Source of the DNA: Pelagicoccus sp. SDUM812005
Lineage (GTDB): Bacteria; Verrucomicrobiota; Verrucomicrobiia; Opitutales; Opitutaceae
Length of the DNA: 64,000 bases
Direction of reading: 5' to 3'
NCBI RefSeq assembly: GCF_031127875.1
Contig: NZ_JARXIA010000015.1
Span: 62,001 to 126,000, forward strand
Positions 1 through 10,400 of this stretch are shown here, piece after piece (the first letter of the stretch is position 1; each line of letters begins with the position of its first letter). Under the pieces are notes generated by a model. The model saw only the letters and a program-made list of their open reading frames with translations. It did not search any database and was not told the origin of the DNA. The translations under genes were made by a program, and so were the position numbers.

Positions 1-3000
1 TTCCGACAAAGCCATTTTGACCCGTTCGCGCTGACGCTCGTTCTCTCGCTTGAGAGCCAACAGGTTGCCTTCCTCGCGCGCTCGCATCCGATCGATGCGG
101 GCCACGTAGTTCTGGGCCGCTAGCGAATAGTCCTCGTAGACCTTGGCGAACTCGGGCGAATGGATGTCATAAGCATTCTCTCCAAACGCGTACTTGGGAT
201 CGCCTTCCGGCCACTCCAGGTCGCCCTTGTAGCCGCTCACCTTGATCCGTGTGAGAGCCCAGTCATCCGCCTCGCTCTCGCGCTGCAGACCATAAGTCAC
301 CCGCAAAGGAAGCACTTCCTCCTTCTTAGCCGAAATCTCGTAAAGGCGATTCCAGGGACGATCCGGAAAGTGCCCGATCTCCTCCGGAAAATGATCCCGC
401 GCGTAACCGAGCGATTCCATCAGCTTCTCTTCGTCGTAGCCCTTCTCCTCCTTGAGTCGCGACTCCAACACCGGACGGTACAGGTTCTCGCGCAAGCGAG
501 CCCCCACCACCGCGTGCAAGCGAATTTCGTTTTCCGAGACGCGCCTCACTTCGCTGTCCACCCACTGCATGCGATAGAGCCCCTGCTCGTCAAACTTGCT
601 CAAGGCATGTTTTCCGATCTCCTCGATCTCCAGCAACAAGGCCGAACCATCGATATCGCGACCGTCGTAGTACTCGACGATTTGCTGCTTCCAAACCGCC
701 AGCACGCCTGCCAGCCCGACCAAAACCAAACCGGCGGCCACCGCCATCGAGTGGGTGACCCGCCAAAGCAAGCTGCGCTTGGGCATTTCGACGACATTCG
801 CCGCAGCCACCTTCGCGTCGTCGCCATCCTCGGCGCCAATCACCTCTTCGCCGCTGATCTCCTCGGCACCGTCTTCCGCGCCTTCCTCGACATCAAGCTC
901 GGCAAAGCCTTCGCTAAAATCATCTAGCGAGATCTCGCCTGCGAAGGGGTCTTCGATCACCTCCTCCGAATCTTCCACCTCCTCGGAGCCGGTATCGGGT
1001 CCATCGGCAATCACGGCCGCATTGCGGTCCTCTTCCGGCGGCTCGTCGTCGAGGATCTCGACCGGCGCAGGTGGAGGGGGAGGCAAGTCTCCCGCGCGAT
1101 CGGCAACATTGCCCGGAGCCGGAACGTCCTCTTCGTCATCATCCTCGATAACAGCGACCGCTTCACCGTCTTCGGTGATCAGCGAGGAAGGATCCGGCAA
1201 AGCGACAACCTCGTCGTCCTCGTCACCATCCCCTGCCGCATCCGCAATCATCTCGTCCGGGGAAGGCATGGAGATGATCTCGTCGTCGTCATCCTCGAGC
1301 ACATCGAGCAAGGCGCTGGCCCCTTCGGCCGGCTTTTCGGAATTTCCGTTCAGCAAGCTGCCTGCTTGCATCAATAAATCTTCGGCGGAAGGCGTGGATT
1401 TAACAACGCTGCTGGCCGCGGCCGCCTCTTCGGACTCCGCCTCAGGCTCCTCCTCAACTTCCACCAAAGCCGGAACCTCCGGCACTGGCAGCTCGACCAG
1501 CTCCTCCTCGTCATCGTCGAGGATGTCCAAGCCCGGAGAACTCGCCGGAGCCTCAGCGTCCGATTCCTCCCCTTCGCTCGCCTCATCGATCAAACTAGAA
1601 ATATCTTCCTCATCCAGATCTTCGTCGACCTCGACCAAACCAGGAAATTCGGCTCCAGCTGCTGGTTCATCGGAAACGAGGGCCTCCGTTTCGAGTGCAT
1701 CGGATTCTTCCCCGCCAGACACAGCAGGCTCTTCCTCTAGAATTTCCGTCAGGCCGGGAACTTCTTCCTCCTCTACTTCCACCAGCCCGGGAACTTCGGC
1801 TGCGGGCTCCGGCTCCTCCTGCTCCTCGGGATCATCCTCGACCACCGACGCCAAGAGCTCCGACAAATCTTCGTCTTCCTCGTCGTCGCCAAGGGTGGCT
1901 TCGATTTCGGGCGTTTCCGCTTCACCCGCCACGACCGGAACGTCATCGGCACCTTCCGGAGATGCGACTGAAGACTGCTCCGCTTCAGCGCTCTCCGTTT
2001 CATCCAACTTAGCGGAAAGGTCGCCCTCTTCAGCAAGGTCTTCCTCCACCGCGCCTAACAAAGCCGACAAGTCCTCCTCGTCTTCGGCCTCGGCTTCCTC
2101 GAAAGCCGGAGCTTCCATCGCTTCGGGCGCAGCGAGCTCTGGAGTTGCTTCGATGTCGGATTCCGAATCTTCCACCCCTTCCGCTAAGGCTTCTTCGATC
2201 AGCTCATCGCCGCCTGCAGACGCCGAAGCCTCTTCATCCTTCTGCAAAATCGGATCTTCGAGAAGCTCCTCGCTAGGCCCCTCAACCAACGGGTCCGGCA
2301 AAACCTCCTCGTCTTCAGCCGAAAACAAAACCTGCTCGCGCCCTTCGACCGGAGCCGCAGGTTCAACGGCTCCCAAATCCTGATCCAGCGACTCAATCGC
2401 CTTTTCTTCGGCTACTGCAGCAACCTCTTCGGCTTCCTCGACCGACTCCTCCAATCGATCGACTGGCCCTGAATCCGCTGGCGATTCTACCGCGGCAGTC
2501 ACTTGAGGATCGACCGTGAGCTTCGATTCCCCAGAAGACCCAGAAGGCTCTGCCCCCGCCGCTTCTTGACGGCCCGAGGCGCCTATCGTTGCCCCCTCGC
2601 TCGGCTCAGCCGTTTCGGAGGATTTTTTCGAAGGCGGAGACGCAGGAACCTCCGCAGTCGATGGCGCTTCCGCCTGTGGTAAAACCTCAGCTACAACGGG
2701 AACCTCAGGCTCACCATCGGGCGCGACCACCGTGCCAGCCTGCGGAGCTGGTTGCGGCGCCGGCTGCGATGCAACCGCTGGGCTTGGGTCCGCAGGGATC
2801 TCAACGTCGGAAAAATCTGGAATCGTCTTCGCTGCGGGCTGTTCGCGAGGCGAAGCAGGCGGCGGCTGGACAGGCGCCTCCGAAACCGGCGTTTCGGAAC
2901 GGGCAGGTTCACGAGGAGGTTCCGGATCTGCCGGAATCTCAAAATCCGCGGGCGGGCTCGGAAAAGCAGGAGCTTCCTCCAGTTCGTCCCCTTCGATAGC

Positions 3001-3579
3001 GTTCGGATCGACGGAGTTGCGAAGCGAATCGTCCGGATCGGCCATCTTGAACAAATCGTCCGAACTCGCCGAAACCTCGCTGGCCTCGTCTTCGTCGAGA
3101 TCCACGAAACCGCCAGCTTCGTAGTCCTCTACTTCCTCCATCAAATCGTCGATCACGTCATCGAGCCCCATGCCGCCCAATTCCGATTCGATTTCCGCGA
3201 AAACGTCGGCTCCTAGATCGTCATCGCCCAAAACCCGACTCGAGCTCGGCTCGGGCTTGCGCTCCACCTTCTGCACCGGCTGCGCCTCCGGCTCCTCCCG
3301 AGCTGCTTCCGTCGGCTTGGCAGCTGACGCGACTTGAGGCGCCGAACTCGGCAAATCGTCGATTTCAAATACGTCCAATTCCCGATCCGATTCATCAAAA
3401 TCGGCCCGAGGATCAGGCTTAACGTCATCGTCCCCAGCGACTTGCTCAGCAATTCCCTTCAGCTCTTCGTCGCTCGATCCAGACATGGAGCTATCGCTCT
3501 TGGAAGCGGCGCTTTCCTCGCGCTCAACTTCCAAGTCCGATATGTCGAACTCGAAGTCTGGAGAATCCGATTGAGTCAT
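1..3579 (-). CDS. Very long acidic, Pro/Glu-rich single-pass membrane protein (3' end outside window)
   Basis: An uninterrupted minus-strand frame of 1193 codons runs from the ATG at 3579 (MTQSDSPDFEFDISDLE) to the window edge, so the protein is longer still. Residues 1 to about 925 are Asp/Glu/Pro/Ala/Ser-rich and probably disordered. They carry recurring short hydrophobic motifs in acidic context: EEDLSALLGAVEED near 502, EDLSELLASVVEDD near 570, DEEDISSLIDEASE near 656, and 'PGLVEVEEEE'-type boxes near 597, 646 and 700. A basic stretch (MPKRSLLWR, 932-940) precedes one membrane segment (about 942-962). The following approximately 230 residues look folded and, by the positive-inside rule, extracytoplasmic. 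I do not recognise the family; the architecture suggests a cytoplasmic binding or scaffold tail tethered to an envelope domain. The opposite strand is open but Ser-rich and is an antisense shadow. Confidence 0.8.
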   Translation of the reverse strand, partial: MTQSDSPDFEFDISDLEVEREESAASKSDSSMSGSSDEELKGIAEQVAGDDDVKPDPRADFDESDRELDVFEIDDLPSSAPQVASAAKPTEAAREEPEAQPVQKVERKPEPSSSRVLGDDDLGADVFAEIESELGGMGLDDVIDDLMEEVEDYEAGGFVDLDEDEASEVSASSDDLFKMADPDDSLRNSVDPNAIEGDELEEAPAFPSPPADFEIPADPEPPREPARSETPVSEAPVQPPPASPREQPAAKTIPDFSDVEIPADPSPAVASQPAPQPAPQAGTVVAPDGEPEVPVVAEVLPQAEAPSTAEVPASPPSKKSSETAEPSEGATIGASGRQEAAGAEPSGSSGESKLTVDPQVTAAVESPADSGPVDRLEESVEEAEEVAAVAEEKAIESLDQDLGAVEPAAPVEGREQVLFSAEDEEVLPDPLVEGPSEELLEDPILQKDEEASASAGGDELIEEALAEGVEDSESDIEATPELAAPEAMEAPAFEEAEAEDEEDLSALLGAVEEDLAEEGDLSAKLDETESAEAEQSSVASPEGADDVPVVAGEAETPEIEATLGDDEEDEDLSELLASVVEDDPEEQEEPEPAAEVPGLVEVEEEEVPGLTEILEEEPAVSGGEESDALETEALVSDEPAAGAEFPGLVEVDEDLDEEDISSLIDEASEGEESDAEAPASSPGLDILDDDEEELVELPVPEVPALVEVEEEPEAESEEAAAASSVVKSTPSAEDLLMQAGSLLNGNSEKPAEGASALLDVLEDDDDEIISMPSPDEMIADAAGDGDEDDEVVALPDPSSLITEDGEAVAVIEDDDEEDVPAPGNVADRAGDLPPPPPAPVEILDDEPPEEDRNAAVIADGPDTGSEEVEDSEEVIEDPFAGEISLDDFSEGFAELDVEEGAEDGAEEISGEEVIGAEDGDDAKVAAANVVEMPKRSLLWRVTHSMAVAAGLVLVGLAGVLAVWKQQIVEYYDGRDIDGSALLLEIEEIGKHALSKFDEQGLYRMQWVDSEVRRVSENEIRLHAVVGARLRENLYRPVLESRLKEEKGYDEEKLMESLGYARDHFPEEIGHFPDRPWNRLYEISAKKEEVLPLRVTYGLQRESEADDWALTRIKVSGYKGDLEWPEGDPKYAFGENAYDIHSPEFAKVYEDYSLAAQNYVARIDRMRAREEGNLLALKRENERQRERVKMALSE

Positions 3580-3711
3580 TTAGGTTTATTTCGGAAAAAG
3601 CGGTCATAAATAGAAGTGGGGACCGCATATTCCCTTATCGGCTGCGATCCAGTCTTGTTTAAGGCCAATCTCGACTGCATTCCGGTAGCCCAAGCCCTCT
3701 TTCCATTCCAC

Positions 3712-3912
3712 ATGAGCGACTTACAGATCCAAGATCTCCAAATAAAACAAACCTTCCTCGAACGACACATCGAAGAGCAAGATCGCGTCATCTACGCGAT
3801 GCAAGCGGAGCTCGGAAAGCTGGCCAAAGAGATTCAGAACCTCAAGGCCCGGGCCGACTCCAATTCCGACGGCGACGACATGCCAGCCAACGAAAAGCCG
3901 CCTCACTACTGA
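3712..3912 (+). CDS. slyX: SlyX family protein
   Basis: A 66-residue protein beginning MSDLQIQDLQIKQTFLE, almost entirely a charged heptad-patterned coiled coil (residues 5-47), ending in the PPHY tetrapeptide that closes SlyX proteins. Length fits the family, usually about 70 residues. Upstream in-frame sequence is open, but the ATG at 3712 matches the family N-terminus, so the longer reading is rejected. SlyX is a small cytoplasmic protein of unclear function, named from its position beside the prolyl isomerase gene slyD in enterobacteria; no slyD is seen here. It is transcribed divergently from the acidic membrane-protein gene and precedes the glycosyltransferase gene by about 65 bases. 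Confidence 0.8.
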   Translation: MSDLQIQDLQIKQTFLERHIEEQDRVIYAMQAELGKLAKEIQNLKARADSNSDGDDMPANEKPPHY

Positions 3913-3978
3913 CACCTCCAAGCCGCGCTTTTTCTAATCGACTGAGCCCCAACAGCCTTCCAGTAAGAAGCCCTCCCG

Positions 3979-6591
3979 ATGGAAGTTTCCTTTGTCGTAC
4001 CAGTCCACAACCACCTCGACCTGACCCAAGAGTGCCTCGCGTCCCTGCAGGCCACCGTCAAGGGAGTCGACTATGAGGTGATCCTCGTCAACGACGGCAG
4101 CGACGAAGCCACCGCCCAAGGCCTTCGCCAACTGGCAGGAGACCGCGTCAAACTGGTCGAAAACAAAGTCAACCAAGGCTTTGCCCATGCCAACAACCTC
4201 GGCGTCGCCCACGCGCGCGGACGAATTCTAGTACTGGCCAACAACGATCTAAAATTCCGTCCCGGCTGGCTGCCGCCCCTCCTCGCCGGCTTGGATTCCG
4301 AGGAGCGGGTCGGGCTCGTCGGCAACGTGCAGTACAGCGTCTCGACCGGCAAGATCGACCACGCTGGGGTAACGGTAGACCCGAAAGGAAAAGCAAACCA
4401 CGTAAAACGCCCGAACAGAACGCGACTCTGGACTCCCAAATACACTCGGTCAAAAATCGTCACCGGAGCCTGCTGTGCCATAAAAAGAGCCCTCTACAAT
4501 GAAATTGGCGGTTTTGACGAGGCGTTCCTTAACGGCGGTGAGGATATTGACCTATGCTTTCGACTGAAAAAGTTAGGCTATCAAATCCTCGTAGCCAATC
4601 GCAGCATAGTCGACCACCACGTCAGCGCCACCCGAACTGAACCCAACAAAAGCAACGAATGGAACTCGCGACTCCTGCAACGCCGCTGGGGCAAGGAGCT
4701 AGCGCACCTCGCCGCCTCCAGCTGGCCGGACCGCTACCTCGCCCAAGTCGCAGCGACTCGACATCCCAAGGCCATCGACTGGCAACTCCTTAAGGAAGCC
4801 CTTCCCCGCTACCTCACTCTCAAAAAAGGTCCCGCCGAGCCAGCTCTCTACCACGCTTACTGCGAACAAGAGCGCAACGAACGCCACTGGAAGTCCACCC
4901 TCGACGGAATCCCCGACGAGGTGATCAAAAAGGAGGAACGCCAGCGCCACGGATCCCCGCTGCGCGACCAATATACCTGCAAAGGCCTCTACGCCGAAGC
5001 CACCGAGCATGCAGGGGCTTGGATACGCGAAACGGCATCCATCAGCATCCCCCGCGGTACCCTCGTCACGACCCTCAGCATTTCCGGACATGCCCACGAA
5101 GCCAGCTGCCATGAAGACTCCGGCAAGATCGGGCTTTCCCTCAAAGTCAACGACGCCGCCATCAACGCTCGCTACCCCATCGAGCCCGGCCCCTTCAAGG
5201 TCGACTTCGACAACCTCCCCGCCCGAGCCTGCGACAAAACGCGACTTGAGATCACCCTCCTCGGAGTCGAACGCAGCAATGCCTTCGCCTTCCTCGGACG
5301 CAAACTCGCCAAAGCCAGCTACATCCCCCAACGCCTGCGCAACTACCTCGCAAGATTTCGCGAGCAAAAGCTCAACAAGCGACTCGCCATCCACGGGATC
5401 CACCTCAACGGGGAAGACGTTTTCGACTTCAAAAAGGACCCCACTAACCCCCTCAACACCGACTACGTCATCAAGCACGCCCGCATGGGAGTAAACCTCG
5501 TCGGCTGGTTCAAGGCCGAACTCGGAATCGGCGAATCCGCACGCGTCGCCGCCAAAGCCATCAAGCACAGCCAACTCCCCTACTCCCTCGTCGACCTCAA
5601 GGTCAACTGCCTCGCCTCCCAAGGCGACCTTACCTACGCCGACGAACTCAGCGACTCCAACCCCAACCCCATAAACATCTTCCACATCGACGCTCCCCAA
5701 AGCGCCGACATCGACCACCACCACGGAGCCGACTTCCGAAAAAACAAGTACAACATCGCTTACTGGGCCTGGGAACTCCCCGACTTTCCCGACCAATGGA
5801 CCCAATACATGCGCTACTTCGACGAGATTTGGGCCCCTTCGAACTTCGTCCGCGACTCCATCGCCATCAAATCCCCCGAACCGGTACTCACCATTCCCCA
5901 CTGCATCGACTTCTCCATCCCAGACCGCGACTACCGGCAAGAGCTCAAGCTGCCCCGCGACAAGTTCCTCTTCACCTTCGCCTACGACCTCAACAGCTAC
6001 CAAGAACGCAAAAACCCAAAAGCCGCGATCGAAGCATTCCGCCAGGCCTTCGCCGGCAGCGACCGAGCCAATGACGTCGGCCTCGTCATCAAAGTCCACT
6101 CCGCCGCCAACAATCCCAAATCCTACCGCGCCCTACGCGAACTCCTCGACGGGCTCCCCAATATTTACCTCATCGACAAAACCCTCTCCCGCGAAATGAC
6201 CTACGGCCTCATGAAGGCCTGCGACAGCTACATCTCCCTCCACCGCTCCGAAGGCTTCGGCCTCACCGTCGCCGAAAGCATGCTGCTCGGAAAGCCAGTC
6301 GTCTCCACCAACTGGTCCGCCACCAGCGAATTCGTCAACGCCACCAACGGCTGCCCCGTAGACTTCAAACTCATCCCCCTGACTAAAAACCACGGTCCCT
6401 ACAAGGTCGGGCAAATCTGGGCAGACCCAGACCCCGAGCACGCCGCGAACTACATGTACAAGCTCGTATCCGACTCCGACTACGCCGCAACCCTCGGGCA
6501 ACACGCCCAAGCCACGATCAAGGAGCTCTATTCCAAAGAGCGGATCGCCAGCCTTTACCGCAAACGCCTAAGAGCCATTTCCCTTTGGTAG
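3979..6591 (+). CDS. Bifunctional glycosyltransferase: GT2 domain, central beta domain, GT4 domain
   Basis: An 870-residue chimera. Residues 1-240 are a GT-A fold GT2 enzyme: SFVVPVHNHLDLTQECL start, VNDGSD nucleotide loop, and a divalent-metal motif region LANNDLKF. Residues about 320-450 form a non-catalytic, beta-rich stretch. From about residue 500 a GT-B/GT4 part begins (MGVNLVGWFKAELGIGESAR); its donor-binding half has the EGFGLTVAE signature (E-x7-E class) near residue 758. Two active sites in one chain suggest consecutive sugar additions to a polysaccharide or lipid-linked glycan. No signal peptide or membrane segment, so it probably acts on the cytoplasmic face. Third codon positions are strongly C-biased compared with the next glycosyltransferase genes. 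Donor and acceptor cannot be read from sequence. Confidence 0.85.
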   Translation: MEVSFVVPVHNHLDLTQECLASLQATVKGVDYEVILVNDGSDEATAQGLRQLAGDRVKLVENKVNQGFAHANNLGVAHARGRILVLANNDLKFRPGWLPPLLAGLDSEERVGLVGNVQYSVSTGKIDHAGVTVDPKGKANHVKRPNRTRLWTPKYTRSKIVTGACCAIKRALYNEIGGFDEAFLNGGEDIDLCFRLKKLGYQILVANRSIVDHHVSATRTEPNKSNEWNSRLLQRRWGKELAHLAASSWPDRYLAQVAATRHPKAIDWQLLKEALPRYLTLKKGPAEPALYHAYCEQERNERHWKSTLDGIPDEVIKKEERQRHGSPLRDQYTCKGLYAEATEHAGAWIRETASISIPRGTLVTTLSISGHAHEASCHEDSGKIGLSLKVNDAAINARYPIEPGPFKVDFDNLPARACDKTRLEITLLGVERSNAFAFLGRKLAKASYIPQRLRNYLARFREQKLNKRLAIHGIHLNGEDVFDFKKDPTNPLNTDYVIKHARMGVNLVGWFKAELGIGESARVAAKAIKHSQLPYSLVDLKVNCLASQGDLTYADELSDSNPNPINIFHIDAPQSADIDHHHGADFRKNKYNIAYWAWELPDFPDQWTQYMRYFDEIWAPSNFVRDSIAIKSPEPVLTIPHCIDFSIPDRDYRQELKLPRDKFLFTFAYDLNSYQERKNPKAAIEAFRQAFAGSDRANDVGLVIKVHSAANNPKSYRALRELLDGLPNIYLIDKTLSREMTYGLMKACDSYISLHRSEGFGLTVAESMLLGKPVVSTNWSATSEFVNATNGCPVDFKLIPLTKNHGPYKVGQIWADPDPEHAANYMYKLVSDSDYAATLGQHAQATIKELYSKERIASLYRKRLRAISLW

Positions 6592-6607
6592 CCAAAGACT
6601 TCTGCAA

Positions 6608-7297
6608 TCAAACGAAGGCGTACTTGGAAATCACATACAAGGCACGAAAGCCGTCCCGAGCTCCAATCTTCTTCCCCTCCTCAAAGCTACGCCTCGCGTA
6701 GCTGATCGGGACCTCCAAAAATCGCAGATCCATCGCCGCCGCCTTCGCAGTGATCTCCGGCTCCACCCCGAAGCGGTCCTCCGTGAGCTCGATCTTGTCG
6801 AGCACCGCCTTGGGAAACATCTTGTAGCACGTTTCCATGTCAGTCAGTTGTAGACCCGTGAAAAAGTTTGAATACATAGTAAGGCCCTTATTGACAAAAC
6901 GGTGCCAAAACGGGCTAACCGACCTGATCGACGGATGAATAAACCGCGAACCATAGACCACATCAGCAACTCCACTTTCTAAAAGCTCGAGCATGCTCCG
7001 CAATTCTCGAGGGTCGTACTCCAAATCCGCATCCTGAAACACCACAAACGTCCCACTCGACGCCTGAATGCCACTTCGCAATGCAGCACCCTTTCCCCGA
7101 TTCACCTCATGCTTAACAACCACATCAATCTTATCTCCCAATTCCCCGTCCAGAAGCTCTCGCGTACCATCACTTGAGCAGTCATCCACAACCAACAGTT
7201 CCAAGTTTCCGATACCACAGCCTCGAACCGCCGCGACAACCGAGGCTAAAGTCGAAACCTCATTAAAGACAGGGATGATTACAGAAAGCAAAGGCAT
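6608..7297 (-). CDS. GT2 glycosyltransferase, dolichol/polyprenyl-phosphate mannosyltransferase-like
   Basis: A 229-residue single-domain GT2 enzyme. Motifs run in order: SVIIPVFNEVSTL, VVDDCSSDGT, RGKGAALRSG, FQDADLEYDP (DxD metal site) and a conserved acceptor-side VYGSRF. This pattern is typical of Dpm1/ArnC-like enzymes that charge polyprenyl phosphate, although it lacks the C-terminal membrane helices of ArnC. It is the only minus-strand gene between two plus-strand glycosyltransferases, whose ends it faces. A role in supplying lipid-linked sugar for the neighbouring surface-glycan genes is inferred from context. Confidence 0.85.
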   Translation of the reverse strand: MPLLSVIIPVFNEVSTLASVVAAVRGCGIGNLELLVVDDCSSDGTRELLDGELGDKIDVVVKHEVNRGKGAALRSGIQASSGTFVVFQDADLEYDPRELRSMLELLESGVADVVYGSRFIHPSIRSVSPFWHRFVNKGLTMYSNFFTGLQLTDMETCYKMFPKAVLDKIELTEDRFGVEPEITAKAAAMDLRFLEVPISYARRSFEEGKKIGARDGFRALYVISKYAFV

Positions 7298-7482
7298 GTG
7301 GCGAGCATCATTTCATGAGCGAAGAAGTGTCAATTCAACAAAATTAAGCCCGACCAAGACCTCACCATCAGCATCCTACACACAACAAAAGGCTAAACAA
7401 AACAGTCGAGTCCTTTTGGTTAAAGCTCTCATCGAAAGGTACAATCCCAGCTCACAAATTTACACAACAGCCCCTAGCACCT

Positions 7483-10400
7483 GTGAACATACTCTTTGCC
7501 AACTACGGAGACTACTCTACGAACAGCCTAAATCACATCGGACCGTTCGCAAACTACCTCTCCTCAAAGGGCCATGACTGCATTGTAGCAGTTAGATCAA
7601 TAAACGATACCCTACGTTTCCTAGAAGAGAAGCGGTTCAAGACCTTCACCTTCGCTGACATTCTAGCAACTCCCTTCCACTTCCATGACGGAAACCCAGC
7701 CAACATCCTGCACGCATGGACACCCAGAATCAACGTGCACACCTTCACATCCAAATACAAATCCTCCTACCCCAACACCCCCGTAATAATACACTTCGAA
7801 GACAACGAGGAAGCTATCTTAGAAAAGCACTATCGCAAGAACATAGCTGATCTCTCAAACGCTGCATTCACCAATATACACGTCGCATGGGAGGAGTCAC
7901 TTTCGCACCCTATAGACTACAAAGCCTTTACGCGAAGTGCGGACGCGTTCACATACATAATCGACCCTCTAAAAGAATTCCTTCCCACAAACAAACCGTC
8001 TTGCAGGATCTTCCCAGGATTAGCCCCAAGCAGTCCCTTTAAAGCCACTACCATAAGCCTTAAAGAAGAAGCTCTTTTCACAGAATCCGAATTCATCATA
8101 GCATACCCCGGAGGGGTGTCAGCAAGCAACCTTAACGACATACTCGACCTCTACAAAGCAATAAAGAAGCTACAGAACAAGGGGCATTCGATCAAAATAG
8201 CCAAAACAGGCCCAAACAGCAATGCTATCGAAAGTAGCCTACCTTTCAACATAGACGAAGTATCCATCGATCTCGGATTTCTATCAAAAAAGGAACTAAA
8301 CGCCCTCCTAAACAGGGCTTCATTCCACGTACAACCAGGAAAGGATGACGAATTCAACAAATATAGACTCCCGAGTAAACTCCCAGAATTTTTAGCGACA
8401 GGAAAAGCCGTAATAACCGGAAACACAAACATCGGCCCATCCCTTAAGCAAGCAAACGCCTGCCTGCTTCTAAACGAAAGCACCCCAGAAGAAATAGCAG
8501 AAAAAATCGAGTACCTCATCCAGAATCCGACGATTAGAAAGAGAATCGGAACAAACGGGAGGCGATTCTCAGAAGAAAAATTCAACCTCGAAGTGAACGG
8601 AAAAAAACTCGAGCAATTTTACGCAGATGTAATCAAAGAAGCAAAATCAGATACATTTCCGAGCCGAAACAACCCCCTTGCACCATCACGGATCGCACGC
8701 TCTCGCTTCGCCAACACACTAATCAAAACCTTCAAGTCATTGCGATACACAGCACGACCAAATTTCAACATACCACTCCCTAAAAAAACACCAGAACCCG
8801 AACGCAAGCCCCCCCAGCCCCAAAGGGCGATTACCTATGAGGAGTGGATTAAAGAGGAAAAAACGCGAGATAAAGCCTTTGAAAAGGCATTTTCCGAAAC
8901 GTATAAAACCTCTCACTTTAATCCGTTAATCTCAATCGTTCTTCCAACATACAATCCTCATATTCCCTTCCTCGTGCAGACGATCGAATCTGTACTCTCC
9001 CAGACATACAAAAACTGGGAACTCTGCATAGCAGATGACGCAACCCAAAACGTAGAAACCAAACGCCTGCTAACGTCATACGCAGAGACAGACGAAAGAA
9101 TAAAAGTATTATTCAGAAAACAAAACGGAAACATATGCAAGGCAACTAACTCCGCAATCACCCTATCACAAGGCGACTTCATTTCCTTCCTAGACCACGA
9201 CGACACACTCGCTAGAAACGCGCTCGCGCGAATTGTGGACAACGTGAACAGAAGCCCAAACGGGAAACTGTTCTACACTGACGAGGACAAAATAGACGAA
9301 AACAATAATAGACACTCACCCCACTTCAAATCAAACTGGAACCCAAACCTACTGCTTGGTCAAAATTACATTTCACACCTTAGCACATACTCTAAAAGCC
9401 TAATAAACGAGCTAGGAGGGCTAAGGTGCGGAACAGATGGATCCCAAGACTGGGACCTAGCACTGCGAGCTTCCCAAATAATCGACCCCAAAGATATCAT
9501 ACACATTCCTGAGGTACTATACCACTGGAGAGTTCATGAAGGCTCTACGGCACTTTCTCTCGACACAAAGCCCTACATAGAAAAATCAGACCAGAATTGC
9601 CTAGCTCATTATTACCGTTCCCCTCAAACCCCACCCCGCATAACGAAAACAAAATCAGGGCACTGGAAACACACCCACCCGTCCAGCAGTTCCACCCCCA
9701 TATCATTACACTTCCACTTTGAAAACGATTACTCATTCCTAGCCGATTCATTCGAGCTCATCCAAAAATCGAAAAAGTGCATACTAACCAAGCCATTTCT
9801 TTCCTACAATCCCAACACAACAGTCACGCCCTCTCTATTCGCCCCTTTCAAATCAAAACTTCGAACGAACATCTTTCCCGCCCCAACCCAAGCAGAAGCC
9901 CTGAACACAGTCTGCGAAGAGTCTCCCAGCGACGCCATCATAATTAGCCTCCGAGAGAGCACGGTCCCGGCATCCATCGAAGACCTACTCAGAATATCCG
10001 CCCAAGCACACCGACCAGAAATAGGTTCTATTTCAGGAAAAATAATAACAAAAGATGGCAGCCTGTACAGCGTTGGACTCGTAGAGACAAACAAGAGCCT
10101 CATCGAACGGCTGTTCAACGGCTTGAGCATCACAGACGATGGGTACTACCAAAGAGCTTTCCTCCCTAGCAACTACAACTTCTGTGACCCCTATGGCTTC
10201 GCCTTTCGAAAGTCAGTCTGGATGGAAACCTCCGGATTCAATACCAAAATCGCAAACGATAGAAGCATCCTTGATTTCTTTACAAAATCCAGAATATCAG
10301 GATACCAATGTCTCACCGACGCTCACTCGATCCTCTTAACCTCCAACGACCCAATCAAAGAATCTTACATTAGAATTGACGACGAACCTAACTCTCAAAG

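Noticed and set aside
755-2383. Long plus-strand open frame encoding a Ser-rich protein
   Set aside because: It is the antisense shadow of the acidic minus-strand gene; GAA/GAG/GAC-rich coding gives serine-rich reading on the other strand. The minus frame has sensible domain structure and a membrane helix.
4699-6099. 466-residue minus-strand open frame
   Set aside because: Gly/Val/Glu-rich shadow of the C-biased glycosyltransferase gene on the plus strand, with no domain pattern.
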